A model generated the notes under the pieces. The model did no database searches and was not told where the DNA came from. It saw nothing but the letters and a program-made list of their open reading frames with translations. A stretch of 64,000 nucleotides of DNA, from contig NZ_FOVM01000007.1 in the NCBI RefSeq assembly GCF_900115155.1, forward strand, positions 166,613 to 230,612. Reading direction: 5' to 3'. Source of the stretch: Mycetocola miduiensis (GTDB taxonomy: Bacteria > Actinomycetota > Actinomycetes > Actinomycetales > Microbacteriaceae). Made by a program: the position numbers and the translations under genes. This document shows, piece after piece, positions 1 through 8,977 of this stretch. Each line of letters begins with the position of its first letter. Position 1 is the stretch's first letter.

Positions 1-242
1 TGGTGGTTAAGGCGTCGGCGGTTTGGCGGGTGCTATCGCCGACTAGGCCCAAAGTGCTGTCGCCTGCCACGGTGGAGCACCCTTTGCGACCACTCGATCG
101 GCGGTCAACCGGCTGGATGGCGCGATCGGGCCCAAAAGACTGTTGATGGTCGCCGCGAACCACCCTTCGGGACCAATCGATCAGCGGAACCACCCTTTGG
201 GACCGATCGAACCCCCACGAACTGTCGTCCGGTCCGTCCTGG
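1..242. repeat. 30-bp-period composite repeat, left locus
   Basis: This gene-free stretch lies downstream of holA. It contains two modules, each with one inverted unit followed by direct units. The clear module has an inverted unit at about 123-146 and direct units starting at 157 and 187, exactly 30 bp apart. Direct units read roughly GAACCACCCTTTGGGACC followed by an ATCGATCA-like tail. A decayed module has an inverted unit near 39-61 and a direct unit near 74. The same architecture recurs at 13681-13935. Inverted and direct units can pair into a long imperfect hairpin, so a REP-like element or transcription terminator is possible. I see no ORF here. Confidence 0.75.
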
Positions 243-1271
243 TCAGCGCCCGCGGCGCGCGATCGTATGGATCATGCGCTCGAGCGCGTAGACCGGGTCG
301 CGACCCGCTCCCTTGACGCTGGCATCCGTGTCGGCAAGAACCTGGATGCACCGTCCAAGTCCCTGGTCGGTCCAGCCCGAGAGGTCGCGGCGGGCGCGGT
401 CGACCTGCCAGGGGGCAAGACCAAACTGACGCGCGAGATCGGCCGACGAACCCCGGCCACCTTGCACTTTCGCCATCGTGCGGAGCTTACTGGCGAACGC
501 TGCGACGATCGGCACGGGGTCCGCCCCGGATGCGAGAGCGTGGCGAAGGCCGACGAGGGCCTCCGCGTACCGGCCGGCGATCGCTGCGTCAGCGACCGTG
601 AACGCATTCGTTTCGACCCGCCCGCCGTAGTAACGGGTGACCGTGGCCTCGGTTACTTCTGTGCCACTGTCGGCGATCAGTTGGGCGCACGCCCCGGCGA
701 GTTCGGCAAGGTCATCCGAGAACGCCGAGACCACGGCTCTGAGTGCGGCCGGGCGGATCGCTTTGCCTGCCGTCTTGAACTCTGCTGCGGCGAAATCGTA
801 CTTGTCGCTCTCTTTCTTGAGCTCGGCGCACACCACTTCGATTGCCGACGCCTTGGAAGCGCGAACCGCGTCGAGGAGCTTCTTGCCGCGCACTCCCCCG
901 GCATGGCGGAGCACGACGTATGCTCCCTCAGCCGGCGATTCGAGATACGCCAGAGCCTCGGTGAGGAACCCGTCAGAGCACTTCTCCACGTTCGTCACCC
1001 GGATCATTCGAGGTTCGTTGAACAGGGAGGGACTCGCCAGCGTCAGCAGTTCTCCCGGTGTGTAGCTGTCGGCTTCGATGTCGTTGACTTCGAGGCTCGG
1101 GTCTTCGACCCGGAGATAGTCGCGGAGCATCCGGATCGCGCGGTCGGCGAGGAACCCTTCTGGTCCGGAGACCAGCACAACCGGGGCCGGGCGGATCGCA
1201 TTCCAGCTCAATTGCGGGATCGCTACTTTTGCGCCCGCTTTCGCTGATGTCGCGCTACGCGCAGCTGCCAC
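243..1271 (-). CDS. holA: DNA polymerase III subunit delta
   Basis: This 342-residue protein has the length and layout of HolA, the clamp-loader subunit that opens the beta sliding clamp during replication. The N-terminal VSGPEGFLADRAI segment near residues 33-45 is typical of the AAA+-like delta fold, which lacks a working P-loop. The C-terminal collar region carries a VYALERMIH-type end. The start is GTG at 1271, 53 bases after comEC ends, so holA is the last gene of the leuS/comEA/comEC transcription direction. In many actinobacteria holA directly follows comEC, and that order is kept here. The 3' flank is the repeat cluster at 1-242. Confidence 0.93.
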   Translation of the reverse strand: MAAARSATSAKAGAKVAIPQLSWNAIRPAPVVLVSGPEGFLADRAIRMLRDYLRVEDPSLEVNDIEADSYTPGELLTLASPSLFNEPRMIRVTNVEKCSDGFLTEALAYLESPAEGAYVVLRHAGGVRGKKLLDAVRASKASAIEVVCAELKKESDKYDFAAAEFKTAGKAIRPAALRAVVSAFSDDLAELAGACAQLIADSGTEVTEATVTRYYGGRVETNAFTVADAAIAGRYAEALVGLRHALASGADPVPIVAAFASKLRTMAKVQGGRGSSADLARQFGLAPWQVDRARRDLSGWTDQGLGRCIQVLADTDASVKGAGRDPVYALERMIHTIARRGR

Positions 1272-1324
1272 AGTCCACCGTCCTCATGCATTCAGCCTAC
1301 CGGCGACAGCCGACACCGGGCGCG

Positions 1325-3730
1325 TCAGCACGGCCTGGCGGTCCATACCACCGGCTCGGTCTCCAGAGCGCCGACGACGATCATCCCGCAGGTGTCGGTG
1401 CGGAACGCCGCCTTACCTGCCGCCGTGAGCAGCTCCAGCGCTGCGGGAGTCGGATGCCCGTAACGATTGTCGGCGCCGACCGGGATGAGCGCCACCCGCG
1501 CCGCCGCAACGGTATACATTCGCTCGCTTTGGTCGGCGGACCCGTGGTGCGCCATCTTCACCAGGTCGACGGGACCGCCGATCGCGTGGCCGGCGACGAT
1601 CCGCTCCTGGGCGCGTTCGTCGAGGTCGCCGAGAAAGAGCGACCGGGCACCGGCTGGCGATTCGAAAAGAAGAGTCACGCTTCCGCTGTTGCCGGTCCAC
1701 AACGGTCCGGCCCGGGGTGGAGGCCAGAGCACCCCCCAGCGCGACGCGCCGAGGGTTCCGGAGAGCCCAGCGGTCGCCCGTCGGATGCTGGCTCCTCCGG
1801 CGGCGAGATCGGCGAGGATGCGCGCGTCCGATGGGTTCACCGGTTCGGCGACGAGCGCGAGATTTACCCGGCCGATCACCGCCGACACGCCGCCGACGTG
1901 GTCGAGGTCGAAATGGGTGAGGACGAGCAGATCGAGCCGGCCGATCGACATGGCGTCCAGGCACGTGGTCAGAAGCACTGGATCTGGCCCGGTGTCGAGA
2001 AGAGCCACCGCTCCCCCGTCGCGGACGAGGATTGCATCGCCCTGGCCGACGTCGCAGGCTGCTGATGTCCAGTCGCTGGGCATCGACATTGCCTGACCGA
2101 TGCGGGGACCGGCGAGACTCCCGGCGTATGCCCCGCCGGACAGCACGAGTACCCCAGTGCAGAGCCCGGCGATCACGCGCCTACCGATCAACGCTGAACG
2201 CACCCCGAGGATCAGGACGGTGGTCAGGGCGGCGAGAAGGAGCGCCCCTTCCGCGTCCGGCAGCCACGGCAGGCGGTTCACGGGAAGCCCGTTCACCGTG
2301 GTTGCGATCGCGGCGATCCAGGCCGCCGGCAGCCAGCCAAGCCAGGCCAGCACGACGGCAACCGGAGGAAGAACGGGCGCCAGAATGCACGCAGCCAGTC
2401 CGAGCAGAGTGGCGATCGGCGCGGCAGGCGCCGCAAGGAGATTCGCCGGCACCCCGAGAACCGGGATGGTGGGCGCTAGCAGGATCAGTACCGGCTGACA
2501 CGCCAGCTGCGCGGCCAACGGCAGAGCGAATGCGGCGGCCAGCCAATGCGGCATCCAGGCCGCAAGCATCCGCGTGATAGGCCGGGTGAGGATGAGAAGC
2601 CCGCCGGTCGCGAGCGCGGACAGCACGAAACCGTAGGTACGGGACAGCCAGGGGTCGCCGATCACCACCATGATCACGACGAGGCTCAGGACGGGTAGCC
2701 CTGCTGACGGCCTGCCGGCGCCGAGGGCAAGTAGCACGGCAAGCGCCATGAGTGCTGCCCTGATCACGCTCGGTTCCGGTGTCACAAGGATCACGAAGAG
2801 ACCGAGCCCGACGAGCGCACCCGAAATCCGGAGCCATCGCGGTGCCCTGAGTGCAGCGAGGAGGGCCGTCAGCACAGCGACGATGACGGCACAGTTGGCG
2901 CCGGAGACCGCGGTCAGGTGGCTCAGCGAACTGGCTTTCATCGACTGGTCGAGTTCGTCGCTCACCGCCGTGGTGTCGCCGGTGGAGAGCCCCGGGAGAA
3001 GCTCTCCTCCCCCGCCAGGCAGGTTTTCCGCCAACCCGACGAGCCCCTTTCGCATGTCACCGGCCCACGCGAGATACCACGGCGGGCCTTCGAGAATAGC
3101 CGCGGGTCGCCCGGCGAAGAGAAGAAAGGCGGCGTCGTCCCCCTGCTCCGTCGCACGAGGGACCGCCTCGGCTTCCAGTACGGACCCGATGGGCACCGGA
3201 TGCCGCTTGGTCACGGTTATGAACAGCACGATCGGAACAGACACGGAGACGCGCGCAGCACCGAGCTCTACCTCGGTGACTGTGGCATGGATTCGCTGAG
3301 CAGTTTCGTCGTCCGACGCGCCAGAACCTCCTGCCGTCGGCTGCTGCGTCGACCGGTCCCAGACCGATCCTCCCCGCGAGGCGTCGACGACGGATTTTTC
3401 GGTGACCGTCACGCGAACGGTCACCGTCCGACCGGCATCCGCCGCTGCGAGGAGTATCTCCGGAGACCTCGCTCCCTCACGCGCTGCCACTGCAGTGGCA
3501 GCGAGCGAAACCGCCAGCAGTGTGACGGTGAGCATTGCCCACCAGGCGGACCGCCCGCACGGCGACTCCCCACGCTGACGGGGTCGTGTCACCGCGACGA
3601 TTCCGGCCGCAGCCATCATCGCGAAGCCGGCGATGCTGACGGCCCACGCGGCATCCGGGAATCCCACGACAATTACTGCCGTGATCCACGCCGCCGCAGC
3701 CGGAAATACCAGCCGATGTGCCGGGTTCAC
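1325..3730 (-). CDS. comEC: ComEC/Rec2 competence-type DNA channel
   Basis: This 801-residue membrane protein has the full ComEC architecture. It has N-terminal membrane helices and a soluble DUF4131-like segment (about 60-215). The central competence membrane domain (about 240-530) contains a TAVSGANCAVIVA motif. A C-terminal metallo-beta-lactamase domain has THFDLDHVGG at about 605-614 and MAHHGS near 725. ComEC is expected to carry single-stranded DNA across the membrane, with the lactamase-like domain proposed as the strand-degrading nuclease. The start is GTG at 3730. Its usual partner comEA is not adjacent: three unrelated genes separate them. No type IV pilus or comF genes are visible in the window, so competence is inferred from family only. 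Confidence 0.94.
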   Translation of the reverse strand: MNPAHRLVFPAAAAWITAVIVVGFPDAAWAVSIAGFAMMAAAGIVAVTRPRQRGESPCGRSAWWAMLTVTLLAVSLAATAVAAREGARSPEILLAAADAGRTVTVRVTVTEKSVVDASRGGSVWDRSTQQPTAGGSGASDDETAQRIHATVTEVELGAARVSVSVPIVLFITVTKRHPVPIGSVLEAEAVPRATEQGDDAAFLLFAGRPAAILEGPPWYLAWAGDMRKGLVGLAENLPGGGGELLPGLSTGDTTAVSDELDQSMKASSLSHLTAVSGANCAVIVAVLTALLAALRAPRWLRISGALVGLGLFVILVTPEPSVIRAALMALAVLLALGAGRPSAGLPVLSLVVIMVVIGDPWLSRTYGFVLSALATGGLLILTRPITRMLAAWMPHWLAAAFALPLAAQLACQPVLILLAPTIPVLGVPANLLAAPAAPIATLLGLAACILAPVLPPVAVVLAWLGWLPAAWIAAIATTVNGLPVNRLPWLPDAEGALLLAALTTVLILGVRSALIGRRVIAGLCTGVLVLSGGAYAGSLAGPRIGQAMSMPSDWTSAACDVGQGDAILVRDGGAVALLDTGPDPVLLTTCLDAMSIGRLDLLVLTHFDLDHVGGVSAVIGRVNLALVAEPVNPSDARILADLAAGGASIRRATAGLSGTLGASRWGVLWPPPRAGPLWTGNSGSVTLLFESPAGARSLFLGDLDERAQERIVAGHAIGGPVDLVKMAHHGSADQSERMYTVAAARVALIPVGADNRYGHPTPAALELLTAAGKAAFRTDTCGMIVVGALETEPVVWTARPC

Positions 3731-3869
3731 ACCGAACCCCGCTGCGCGATCGTGGAAAGGTGTCGGGCCATACGGTCCAGCGAACCGCGTTTCGACCTGT
3801 TCCTACGGCACTCAGCCCCGAACAGTGGATGCCGTCCACGCCTGGACGTCTCTGTGAAGGAGCCATGCC

Positions 3870-4646
3870 CTAACCCTTTCGGCGCCTGCCTTCACCCGGC
3901 GCGGATGCCGGCAGCGCGGGTGTCGGCAGCACCCGCACGTCGACTGCCACCTCATTCAGCGGCTCACCGTGCTCCCATTGCCGTGCGAGGACCAGCCGGA
4001 GCGACACCTGGCCCGGACGACGGGCTCGGAATCGCAGCGTCACCGCGGCCTCAGCGCCGAGCGGGCCCTGCCCTTCGCGCACCTCCGCAGTGCGCTCGTG
4101 ACGTTCCGGTTCCGCAGCATCGAGCACAGGATCGGGAGGCTCAACGACCGCCCATTGGTACCCGCCAGCCGGTTGCACAACGTCGATCCTGAGCACGTCC
4201 CCGGTGTGCAGGTCCACTGGTGCCGCCCGCGTTGTGGGGTCGATCCGGATCTCCTTATCCGCATCAGCGTGCGCAATGGCTCCAGCGACTGCCAGAGAAC
4301 CGCGGTCGACGCCCCACGCCCCGCTCAGGTTCGTGCCGCTGAGATTGGCGCCGTCGAGCAGCGCCTCGGTGAGATCCGATTGGGAAAGATCCGCCGCGGT
4401 GAGGTTCGTGTTGCGCAGGTCAGCGCGTCGCAAACAGGAACCCGATCCCTTAGCGCCGAAGAGAATCGCACCCCTCAGAGTGGCCTCGCTGAGATCGGCT
4501 CCTTCGAAGTGCGCGTAGGAAAGGTCGGCGCGAGCGAGATCGAGACCGCTGAGGTCCTGATCGATGAGGTCGGCGCCGTTCAGCGACGGCAGCGGCTGTC
4601 CGTTGCTGATGAGCTCCTGCAGTTGCTGCCGGGTCCATTGCGCCAT
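3870..4646 (-). CDS. Pentapeptide-repeat / chagasin-like (I42) fusion
   Basis: This 258-residue protein has two parts. Residues about 23-110 are a run of pentapeptide repeats (ADLSYAHFEGADLSEATL style) that should fold as a right-handed beta-helix. Residues about 138-240 resemble the chagasin/I42 family of cysteine-protease inhibitors. The GGYQW loop at 161-165, the glycine-rich GQGPLG loop near 192-197, the RFRARRPG strand and the ARQWEHG loop at 221-227 sit where chagasin has its three inhibitory loops. No signal peptide is seen, so the protein is probably cytoplasmic. It starts at ATG 4646, 55 bases after the previous gene. The inhibitor assignment comes from motif spacing, and the loops are not canonical (chagasin has NPTTGY). 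Confidence 0.7.
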   Translation of the reverse strand: MAQWTRQQLQELISNGQPLPSLNGADLIDQDLSGLDLARADLSYAHFEGADLSEATLRGAILFGAKGSGSCLRRADLRNTNLTAADLSQSDLTEALLDGANLSGTNLSGAWGVDRGSLAVAGAIAHADADKEIRIDPTTRAAPVDLHTGDVLRIDVVQPAGGYQWAVVEPPDPVLDAAEPERHERTAEVREGQGPLGAEAAVTLRFRARRPGQVSLRLVLARQWEHGEPLNEVAVDVRVLPTPALPASAPGEGRRRKG

Positions 4647-4701
4647 CTACCGATTATTCCTCCCGTTCATCCGCCACCCATTCATCCGCAGTGGACCAGC
4701 G

Positions 4702-5661
4702 TCAGGCGAACAGAGGCGCCTTGACCCAATACCGCTTGCTGTATCCCCCGTCGAAGTCGACCTGAACGGCTCGCTGAGCAATGAGGATCGCCTCCGACCC
4801 ACGGATGTCGTACCCGATTTCATAGGTGCCGGGGACCGTCGTGAATCCGATGGGGGCGGGTCCTCGAAGAAGCGAGTTTCGCAGCCGTTCGCTGAACGCC
4901 TGCGCCAGGGCCGAATCGGGATCTCTCACCTCATTCGTAGTGCTCTTGTCGCCGGACGGCGAAGGCTCCGGCGTGAAAGCCCGCGGCTGGTCCGAAAGCT
5001 CTTGTACTTCCCGGGTGTTTGCGCGGACCTGCGTGACCGTACCGTCGTTGTCGAGGGTCACCTGCACCGCCCCGGAACCTGGTGTGATGACCGGCAGTCC
5101 ATTGATCTTCTGGCGGTACTGAACGAGTTTGCCTGTCGTGAATGGGCCCTCTGCGGACCCGTCGCCCTTCTCCGAACCGCCGCCTTCCTGAATGTCCACG
5201 ACCCTGTCGAGGAGGAAATCAGCGTCCGAGTCGAGGCCGTATCGCCGTAGGGCACCTTCTGCGACGCTGATAGCGGCGCGGCGGCTGATCGGTGACCGGT
5301 TCTGGGTGTTCGGGGATGCGAGGATCGCTGTGACCTCTCCATCGTCGCCGACGGTCACCTGGCGGCCCTCGCCTCCGAGCGAGACGAATCCCCGACGCTG
5401 CTGTGCCTCCGACTCGTCCGCTCCGAATCGTTCGGCGACGGTTCGAACGGAGCGGCTGCCAGGAGGCGCAAGGAGCGCCAGTCGAGGATCGCGCGCCACG
5501 GAGAGCAGAGGCTGGCGTACGGCACTCAAAGCCGTGTTGTACGAGCTCCACCACCACCACCAGGCCGTGCTTGCGGCATTCGGGTAGAAGAACCGTTCGT
5601 TCGCGAGGCGGTTCTGGGGGGACGTCCTCCGTGAACTTCGCTGCAGGGATCGTACGGGCAC
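4702..5661 (-). CDS. Uncharacterised exported/anchored protein with propeptide-like segment
   Basis: I do not recognise this 319-residue protein as a whole. Residues about 178-215 (YRQKINGLPV, then VTLDNDGTVTQVRAN) resemble the FTP/PepSY-type propeptide domain that precedes thermolysin-like proteases. No protease domain follows. Residues 34-38 are five consecutive tryptophans (a TGG run) just after a basic N-terminus, suggesting a membrane-interface or signal-anchor segment. The C-terminus ends SKRYWVKAPLFA. The GTG start at 5661 has a poor ribosome site and is uncertain. The gene sits in a three-gene cassette between comEA and comEC, next to a protein with a protease-inhibitor-like domain. 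Confidence 0.6.
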   Translation of the reverse strand: MPVRSLQRSSRRTSPQNRLANERFFYPNAASTAWWWWWSSYNTALSAVRQPLLSVARDPRLALLAPPGSRSVRTVAERFGADESEAQQRRGFVSLGGEGRQVTVGDDGEVTAILASPNTQNRSPISRRAAISVAEGALRRYGLDSDADFLLDRVVDIQEGGGSEKGDGSAEGPFTTGKLVQYRQKINGLPVITPGSGAVQVTLDNDGTVTQVRANTREVQELSDQPRAFTPEPSPSGDKSTTNEVRDPDSALAQAFSERLRNSLLRGPAPIGFTTVPGTYEIGYDIRGSEAILIAQRAVQVDFDGGYSKRYWVKAPLFA

Positions 5662-5716
5662 GACCGTTACTGCCCTGTTACCGCCGGAACCCCCACGGGG
5701 CCCGTGGGGTCCACGA

Positions 5717-7042
5717 TCAGGAGGATGGCCTTTCGGTTACGAGTCGTTCGGCGAAGCCGGCTCCGAACGCCGCTATCAATATCGAGGCGGCGTTGATTTG
5801 CTGTCCCTCGACCGCCGAGGCCGCGAGGAAGACAAGCAGCCCCGCCACTCCCCCGATGGCGACCCGCGACAATGACGAAACATACGAGTTGTATGCCTGC
5901 GGGATGCGCATCTGCGGCACGCGGGTCGAGCGCTGCGCCGCGCTGACGACAGCGCCGACAACACCCGTCGCGAGAGCCGCGAATGCCAGCCACCGATCAG
6001 CGATGGGTTCTCGCAGGAATCCGATCCCGATCAGGGACGCCAGAACCAGTGCAAGTGCAACAACACCCGTCCACAGCAGGTGCTTCTGGTGTCGTCGGAG
6101 GATGGTCAGTTTGCGGTATTCGTTGGAGAAACTCTCATTCCTGATCAGGAGCGCCTCTCTCAGCGCATCCCGGTTCCCTCGCGGCGGCGTGCGTAACCAC
6201 GGGCGTCTCTCTCTGTCGAGTATCGGTTTCACGAGAGCCGTCACGGCGTCCTGCCGCCATTGCTTGATCTTGTCGCTTGCGACGACCTCAGATCTCAGCG
6301 ACAGAGCGGTGTAGACGACCTCATCATCCGACATCCGCGCAACGAGCGCCTCGCGAGCCCGGAACGCCTGACCCCAGCCTGTGTCGACGTCACCGACGAA
6401 TAGAGCCCGCCGCGCTCGGCGGATGTGGTCGGCAGCCAGGGACACAGCAGCGCGGTCAGCGGCTTCACTGATTTCTGAAGGAGGCGCCTCGCGCAACTGG
6501 GATGCGAGATCATCGATCTCTTCGGCGAGCCGGCGAAGTTGCGGGTCGTTCCGCCGGGTGCCGAAAAGCGGCGGACGTGTCCGGCCAGCATCATCGGATG
6601 GCGCTCTGCCGGGCGCGAAACGCAGGAGCTCCCGTTCCCCTGCGCGAGTCAGGAGGCTGGGCGCCTCGTCGACCGGAACCCAGCGCACCTTCGCGTCATT
6701 CTCGGAATCCGTTTGGTGCCGCTGAGATTCGGCAGGTTCCATAACCCAGAAGAGACCAACGCGAGCGTCGCCACCGAGCTGGTCGTCGACGATGTCGGCG
6801 AATCGTGACGACGAGACTGGGCTGGCGATTTCTGTGCTCACCACCCTCAACGCGGCGTCTCGCAGGGTGCGGTCGCTGCGGAGAACCTCACCCTGAGGCA
6901 GCGTCCACTCCGTCCGCCCAGTCGTTGAGCGATGGCGGACAACCGCCAGCAATGGCTTCCGCCGAAGGCGCGACCTGTTCCCGCTCGCGAAGACGAGCCC
7001 CCCGACGATGAGTCGTTCGTCTGCCTTCGGCTCGGAAGTCAT
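5717..7042 (-). CDS. Degenerate Nudix domain fused to C-terminal membrane helices
   Basis: This 441-residue protein has an N-terminal Nudix-like fold with a WTLPQGE turn (46-52) and a Nudix-box region at about 51-73. Within the box, R66 and E71 remain, but two expected catalytic glutamates appear replaced (V67, T70) and the first is D57. Hydrolase activity is therefore doubtful. A charged middle region (about 165-330) is followed by about four hydrophobic segments between 345 and 435. The ATG start at 7042 has a strong GGAGGAG site. It is the first gene of the cassette inserted after comEA. A membrane-tethered nucleotide or ADP-ribose sensor is possible, but this is inference; I know no characterised homologue. 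Confidence 0.65.
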   Translation of the reverse strand: MTSEPKADERLIVGGLVFASGNRSRLRRKPLLAVVRHRSTTGRTEWTLPQGEVLRSDRTLRDAALRVVSTEIASPVSSSRFADIVDDQLGGDARVGLFWVMEPAESQRHQTDSENDAKVRWVPVDEAPSLLTRAGERELLRFAPGRAPSDDAGRTRPPLFGTRRNDPQLRRLAEEIDDLASQLREAPPSEISEAADRAAVSLAADHIRRARRALFVGDVDTGWGQAFRAREALVARMSDDEVVYTALSLRSEVVASDKIKQWRQDAVTALVKPILDRERRPWLRTPPRGNRDALREALLIRNESFSNEYRKLTILRRHQKHLLWTGVVALALVLASLIGIGFLREPIADRWLAFAALATGVVGAVVSAAQRSTRVPQMRIPQAYNSYVSSLSRVAIGGVAGLLVFLAASAVEGQQINAASILIAAFGAGFAERLVTERPSS

Positions 7043-7147
7043 CGGTCTCCTCCACGACCGACTCGCCGTGTGACGCGGCGATGCCGTCAGACTCAGCGTG
7101 CCCGGACCCTGTCGGCAGTGTCAATCCTCCCCACACCGGGCTCCATT

Positions 7148-7789
7148 TCATACCGACACCAGATCCTTGAGCGATTCGAACGTCTTGTCGCCGATGCCGG
7201 GGACATTGAGCAAATCGTCAACGCTTCGGAACCGCCCGTTCGCTTCACGCCAGGCGATGATCCGCGCGGCCATGGTTGGGCCGACCCGTGGGAGCGTGTC
7301 GAGTTCGGCGCTCGACGCCGTATTGATGTTCACCTTGCCGCCAGGTGCGGCTGCTCCCGGTTCAGATGGCGGCGGGTCGGCACCCTGCACCGACACGACG
7401 ATTTGCTCACCGTCGCTCAGGAAACGGGCGAGGTTGACCGTCTTCTGGTCAGCCTCGGGCGTGAAGCCACCGGCGGCCGCGATGGCGTCGACCACTCGTT
7501 CGCCGTCACGGAACTGGTAGACCCCTGGGCTCGCAACGGCGCCAAGGATGTGAACGTACAGAGCAGCCCCGCCGGCCTCGTCGATCCCGGTTGTTGCGGC
7601 AGGAGGCAGCGGGCGGGCCTGACCCGTCGCTCCGAGCAGGGAAACGACGATCGCGGTGAGCAGCCCGGCGAGCATCAGCACAAGCAGGGCACCGACACCG
7701 ATCCGCACGCCTCGAGGTCGTCGCGTCGCCAGCGTTACGGGGAGAACGGATGCCGCTCCCGGCGACCGCGCGGAAGCGTGCCTGGCCAT
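7148..7789 (-). CDS. comEA: ComEA-type DNA-binding competence protein
   Basis: This 213-residue protein has one N-terminal membrane helix (about 28-52) and a SLBB domain (about 78-130, VHILGAVASPGVYQF). A C-terminal helix-hairpin-helix pair (about 150-211) contains VNINTASSAELDTLPRVG and LLNVPGIGDKTFESL. This is the standard layout of ComEA, which binds incoming double-stranded DNA outside the membrane and hands it to ComEC. The start is ATG at 7789. comEC would normally follow within a few bases, but here it begins 3.4 kb downstream because of the intervening cassette. Confidence 0.93.
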   Translation of the reverse strand: MARHASARSPGAASVLPVTLATRRPRGVRIGVGALLVLMLAGLLTAIVVSLLGATGQARPLPPAATTGIDEAGGAALYVHILGAVASPGVYQFRDGERVVDAIAAAGGFTPEADQKTVNLARFLSDGEQIVVSVQGADPPPSEPGAAAPGGKVNINTASSAELDTLPRVGPTMAARIIAWREANGRFRSVDDLLNVPGIGDKTFESLKDLVSV

Positions 7790-7903
7790 GACGTCCAGTC
7801 AAGCGCTCGGTCCGAGCATCCCCCGCAACGGCGGCCCGATGTGTGGACAAGCGTATGCCTGGCGGCCCCTGTGCAGGACCGGCAGCTCGCCCGAGGTCTC
7901 CTG

Positions 7904-8899
7904 CTAGTCCTCGGGGAGGGTCAGTGTCGCGATGTCGGCGGTCTCGCCATTGGATTCGAAGACCAGCTTGACGTTCACGTTGTAGGTGCCAGGGACGCTG
8001 AGGTCGGGAATCCACAGTTCGACACTTCCGGCGTCGTGCGGTGTCGAGGCGATGACCCGGTAGGCGAGTTTGTCGGCCTTCCAGTTCTCGGGAACATCGA
8101 CCCCGTCGAGCGACCAGGTCAGGAGCACGGGTACTCCTTTGACTCCTTCGAGGTTGAGTCGCACCGCGACGGTCCAGCCGAGCGGGTCCAGCCCCGTCGG
8201 GTCCTCTATCGCCTCGACCTCCGCGAACGCCTCCGCTAAAATCGTGGCCAACTCCTCCGGAGGCACCTGTTTGCCCTCGTTGCCTTCGGCTTCAGCGTCC
8301 ACCGTCAGGTTGAACGCGACCCCGGGCATCCGGTCTGCCACGCCGTCTTCGTAATCGCTAAGTACCGGCTGATCCCCGACCGCCTGGATGTACTCCAGGG
8401 TCGGGCGCTGTCGCACGAGACGCTCAAGCGGGGACTCTGTGAAGGTCGGCGTCGGTGTGTCGGATGTTGGCGGCACGGTTGGCGTCTCCGGTCCCGGCGT
8501 CGGGGTGTCGGTAGGCGTCGGGGCCGGAGTGTCGGTAGCAGCAGGGTGCGCGGGGTCCGACGGTGGCGCGCTCGGCGTCACAGCACTGTTCCTCCCCCAG
8601 GCCCCGAGGTCTGCGACCATTCGAGGTGCTCCAGCCCCTTCCGGAGCTGGTTCAAGGTGAAGGTCTTTGCCGAGGTCGGCGGATGTGAAGTCACCGAGAG
8701 AGGTCAGCTTGGTGAGCACGACCGACTCGACCCGTGCAACATCCCCCGGGTCAGCCGGGAAGACTCTGTCCCACAGGTTAATCACGCCCAGCAGAGCAGC
8801 CGCCAGCGCTCCAGCGGTGATCAGGAGCGTCTTTCCCTTGAGATACCACGGTGTTGAAGCTACGGGTGTTGAAGCTACTGGTTGAGTGTCGGCATCCAC
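7904..8899 (-). CDS. Single-pass membrane protein with Pro/Thr-rich stalk, function unknown
   Basis: The preferred start is GTG at 8899 because a good GGAGG site lies 6 bases upstream; a longer frame opens at 8935. The 331-residue product has one membrane helix near residues 23-43 (LLITAGALAAALLGVINLW). A long low-complexity Pro/Thr stalk (PTPTDTPTPGPE style) runs from about 115 to 165, followed by a C-terminal extracytoplasmic domain of mainly beta character. The tail resembles an immunoglobulin-like or CARDB-type fold (VPGTYNVNVKLVFESNG), but I cannot assign a family. It lies between leuS and comEA on the same strand. Confidence 0.7.
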   Translation of the reverse strand: MDADTQPVASTPVASTPWYLKGKTLLITAGALAAALLGVINLWDRVFPADPGDVARVESVVLTKLTSLGDFTSADLGKDLHLEPAPEGAGAPRMVADLGAWGRNSAVTPSAPPSDPAHPAATDTPAPTPTDTPTPGPETPTVPPTSDTPTPTFTESPLERLVRQRPTLEYIQAVGDQPVLSDYEDGVADRMPGVAFNLTVDAEAEGNEGKQVPPEELATILAEAFAEVEAIEDPTGLDPLGWTVAVRLNLEGVKGVPVLLTWSLDGVDVPENWKADKLAYRVIASTPHDAGSVELWIPDLSVPGTYNVNVKLVFESNGETADIATLTLPED

Positions 8900-8977
8900 A
8901 TCGCACCTCCGACTACAACACCTACGTTCCTCCACGTTGTCGAGGTGCGCAACCCTGATCCTGTGCGGTGGCGACCC

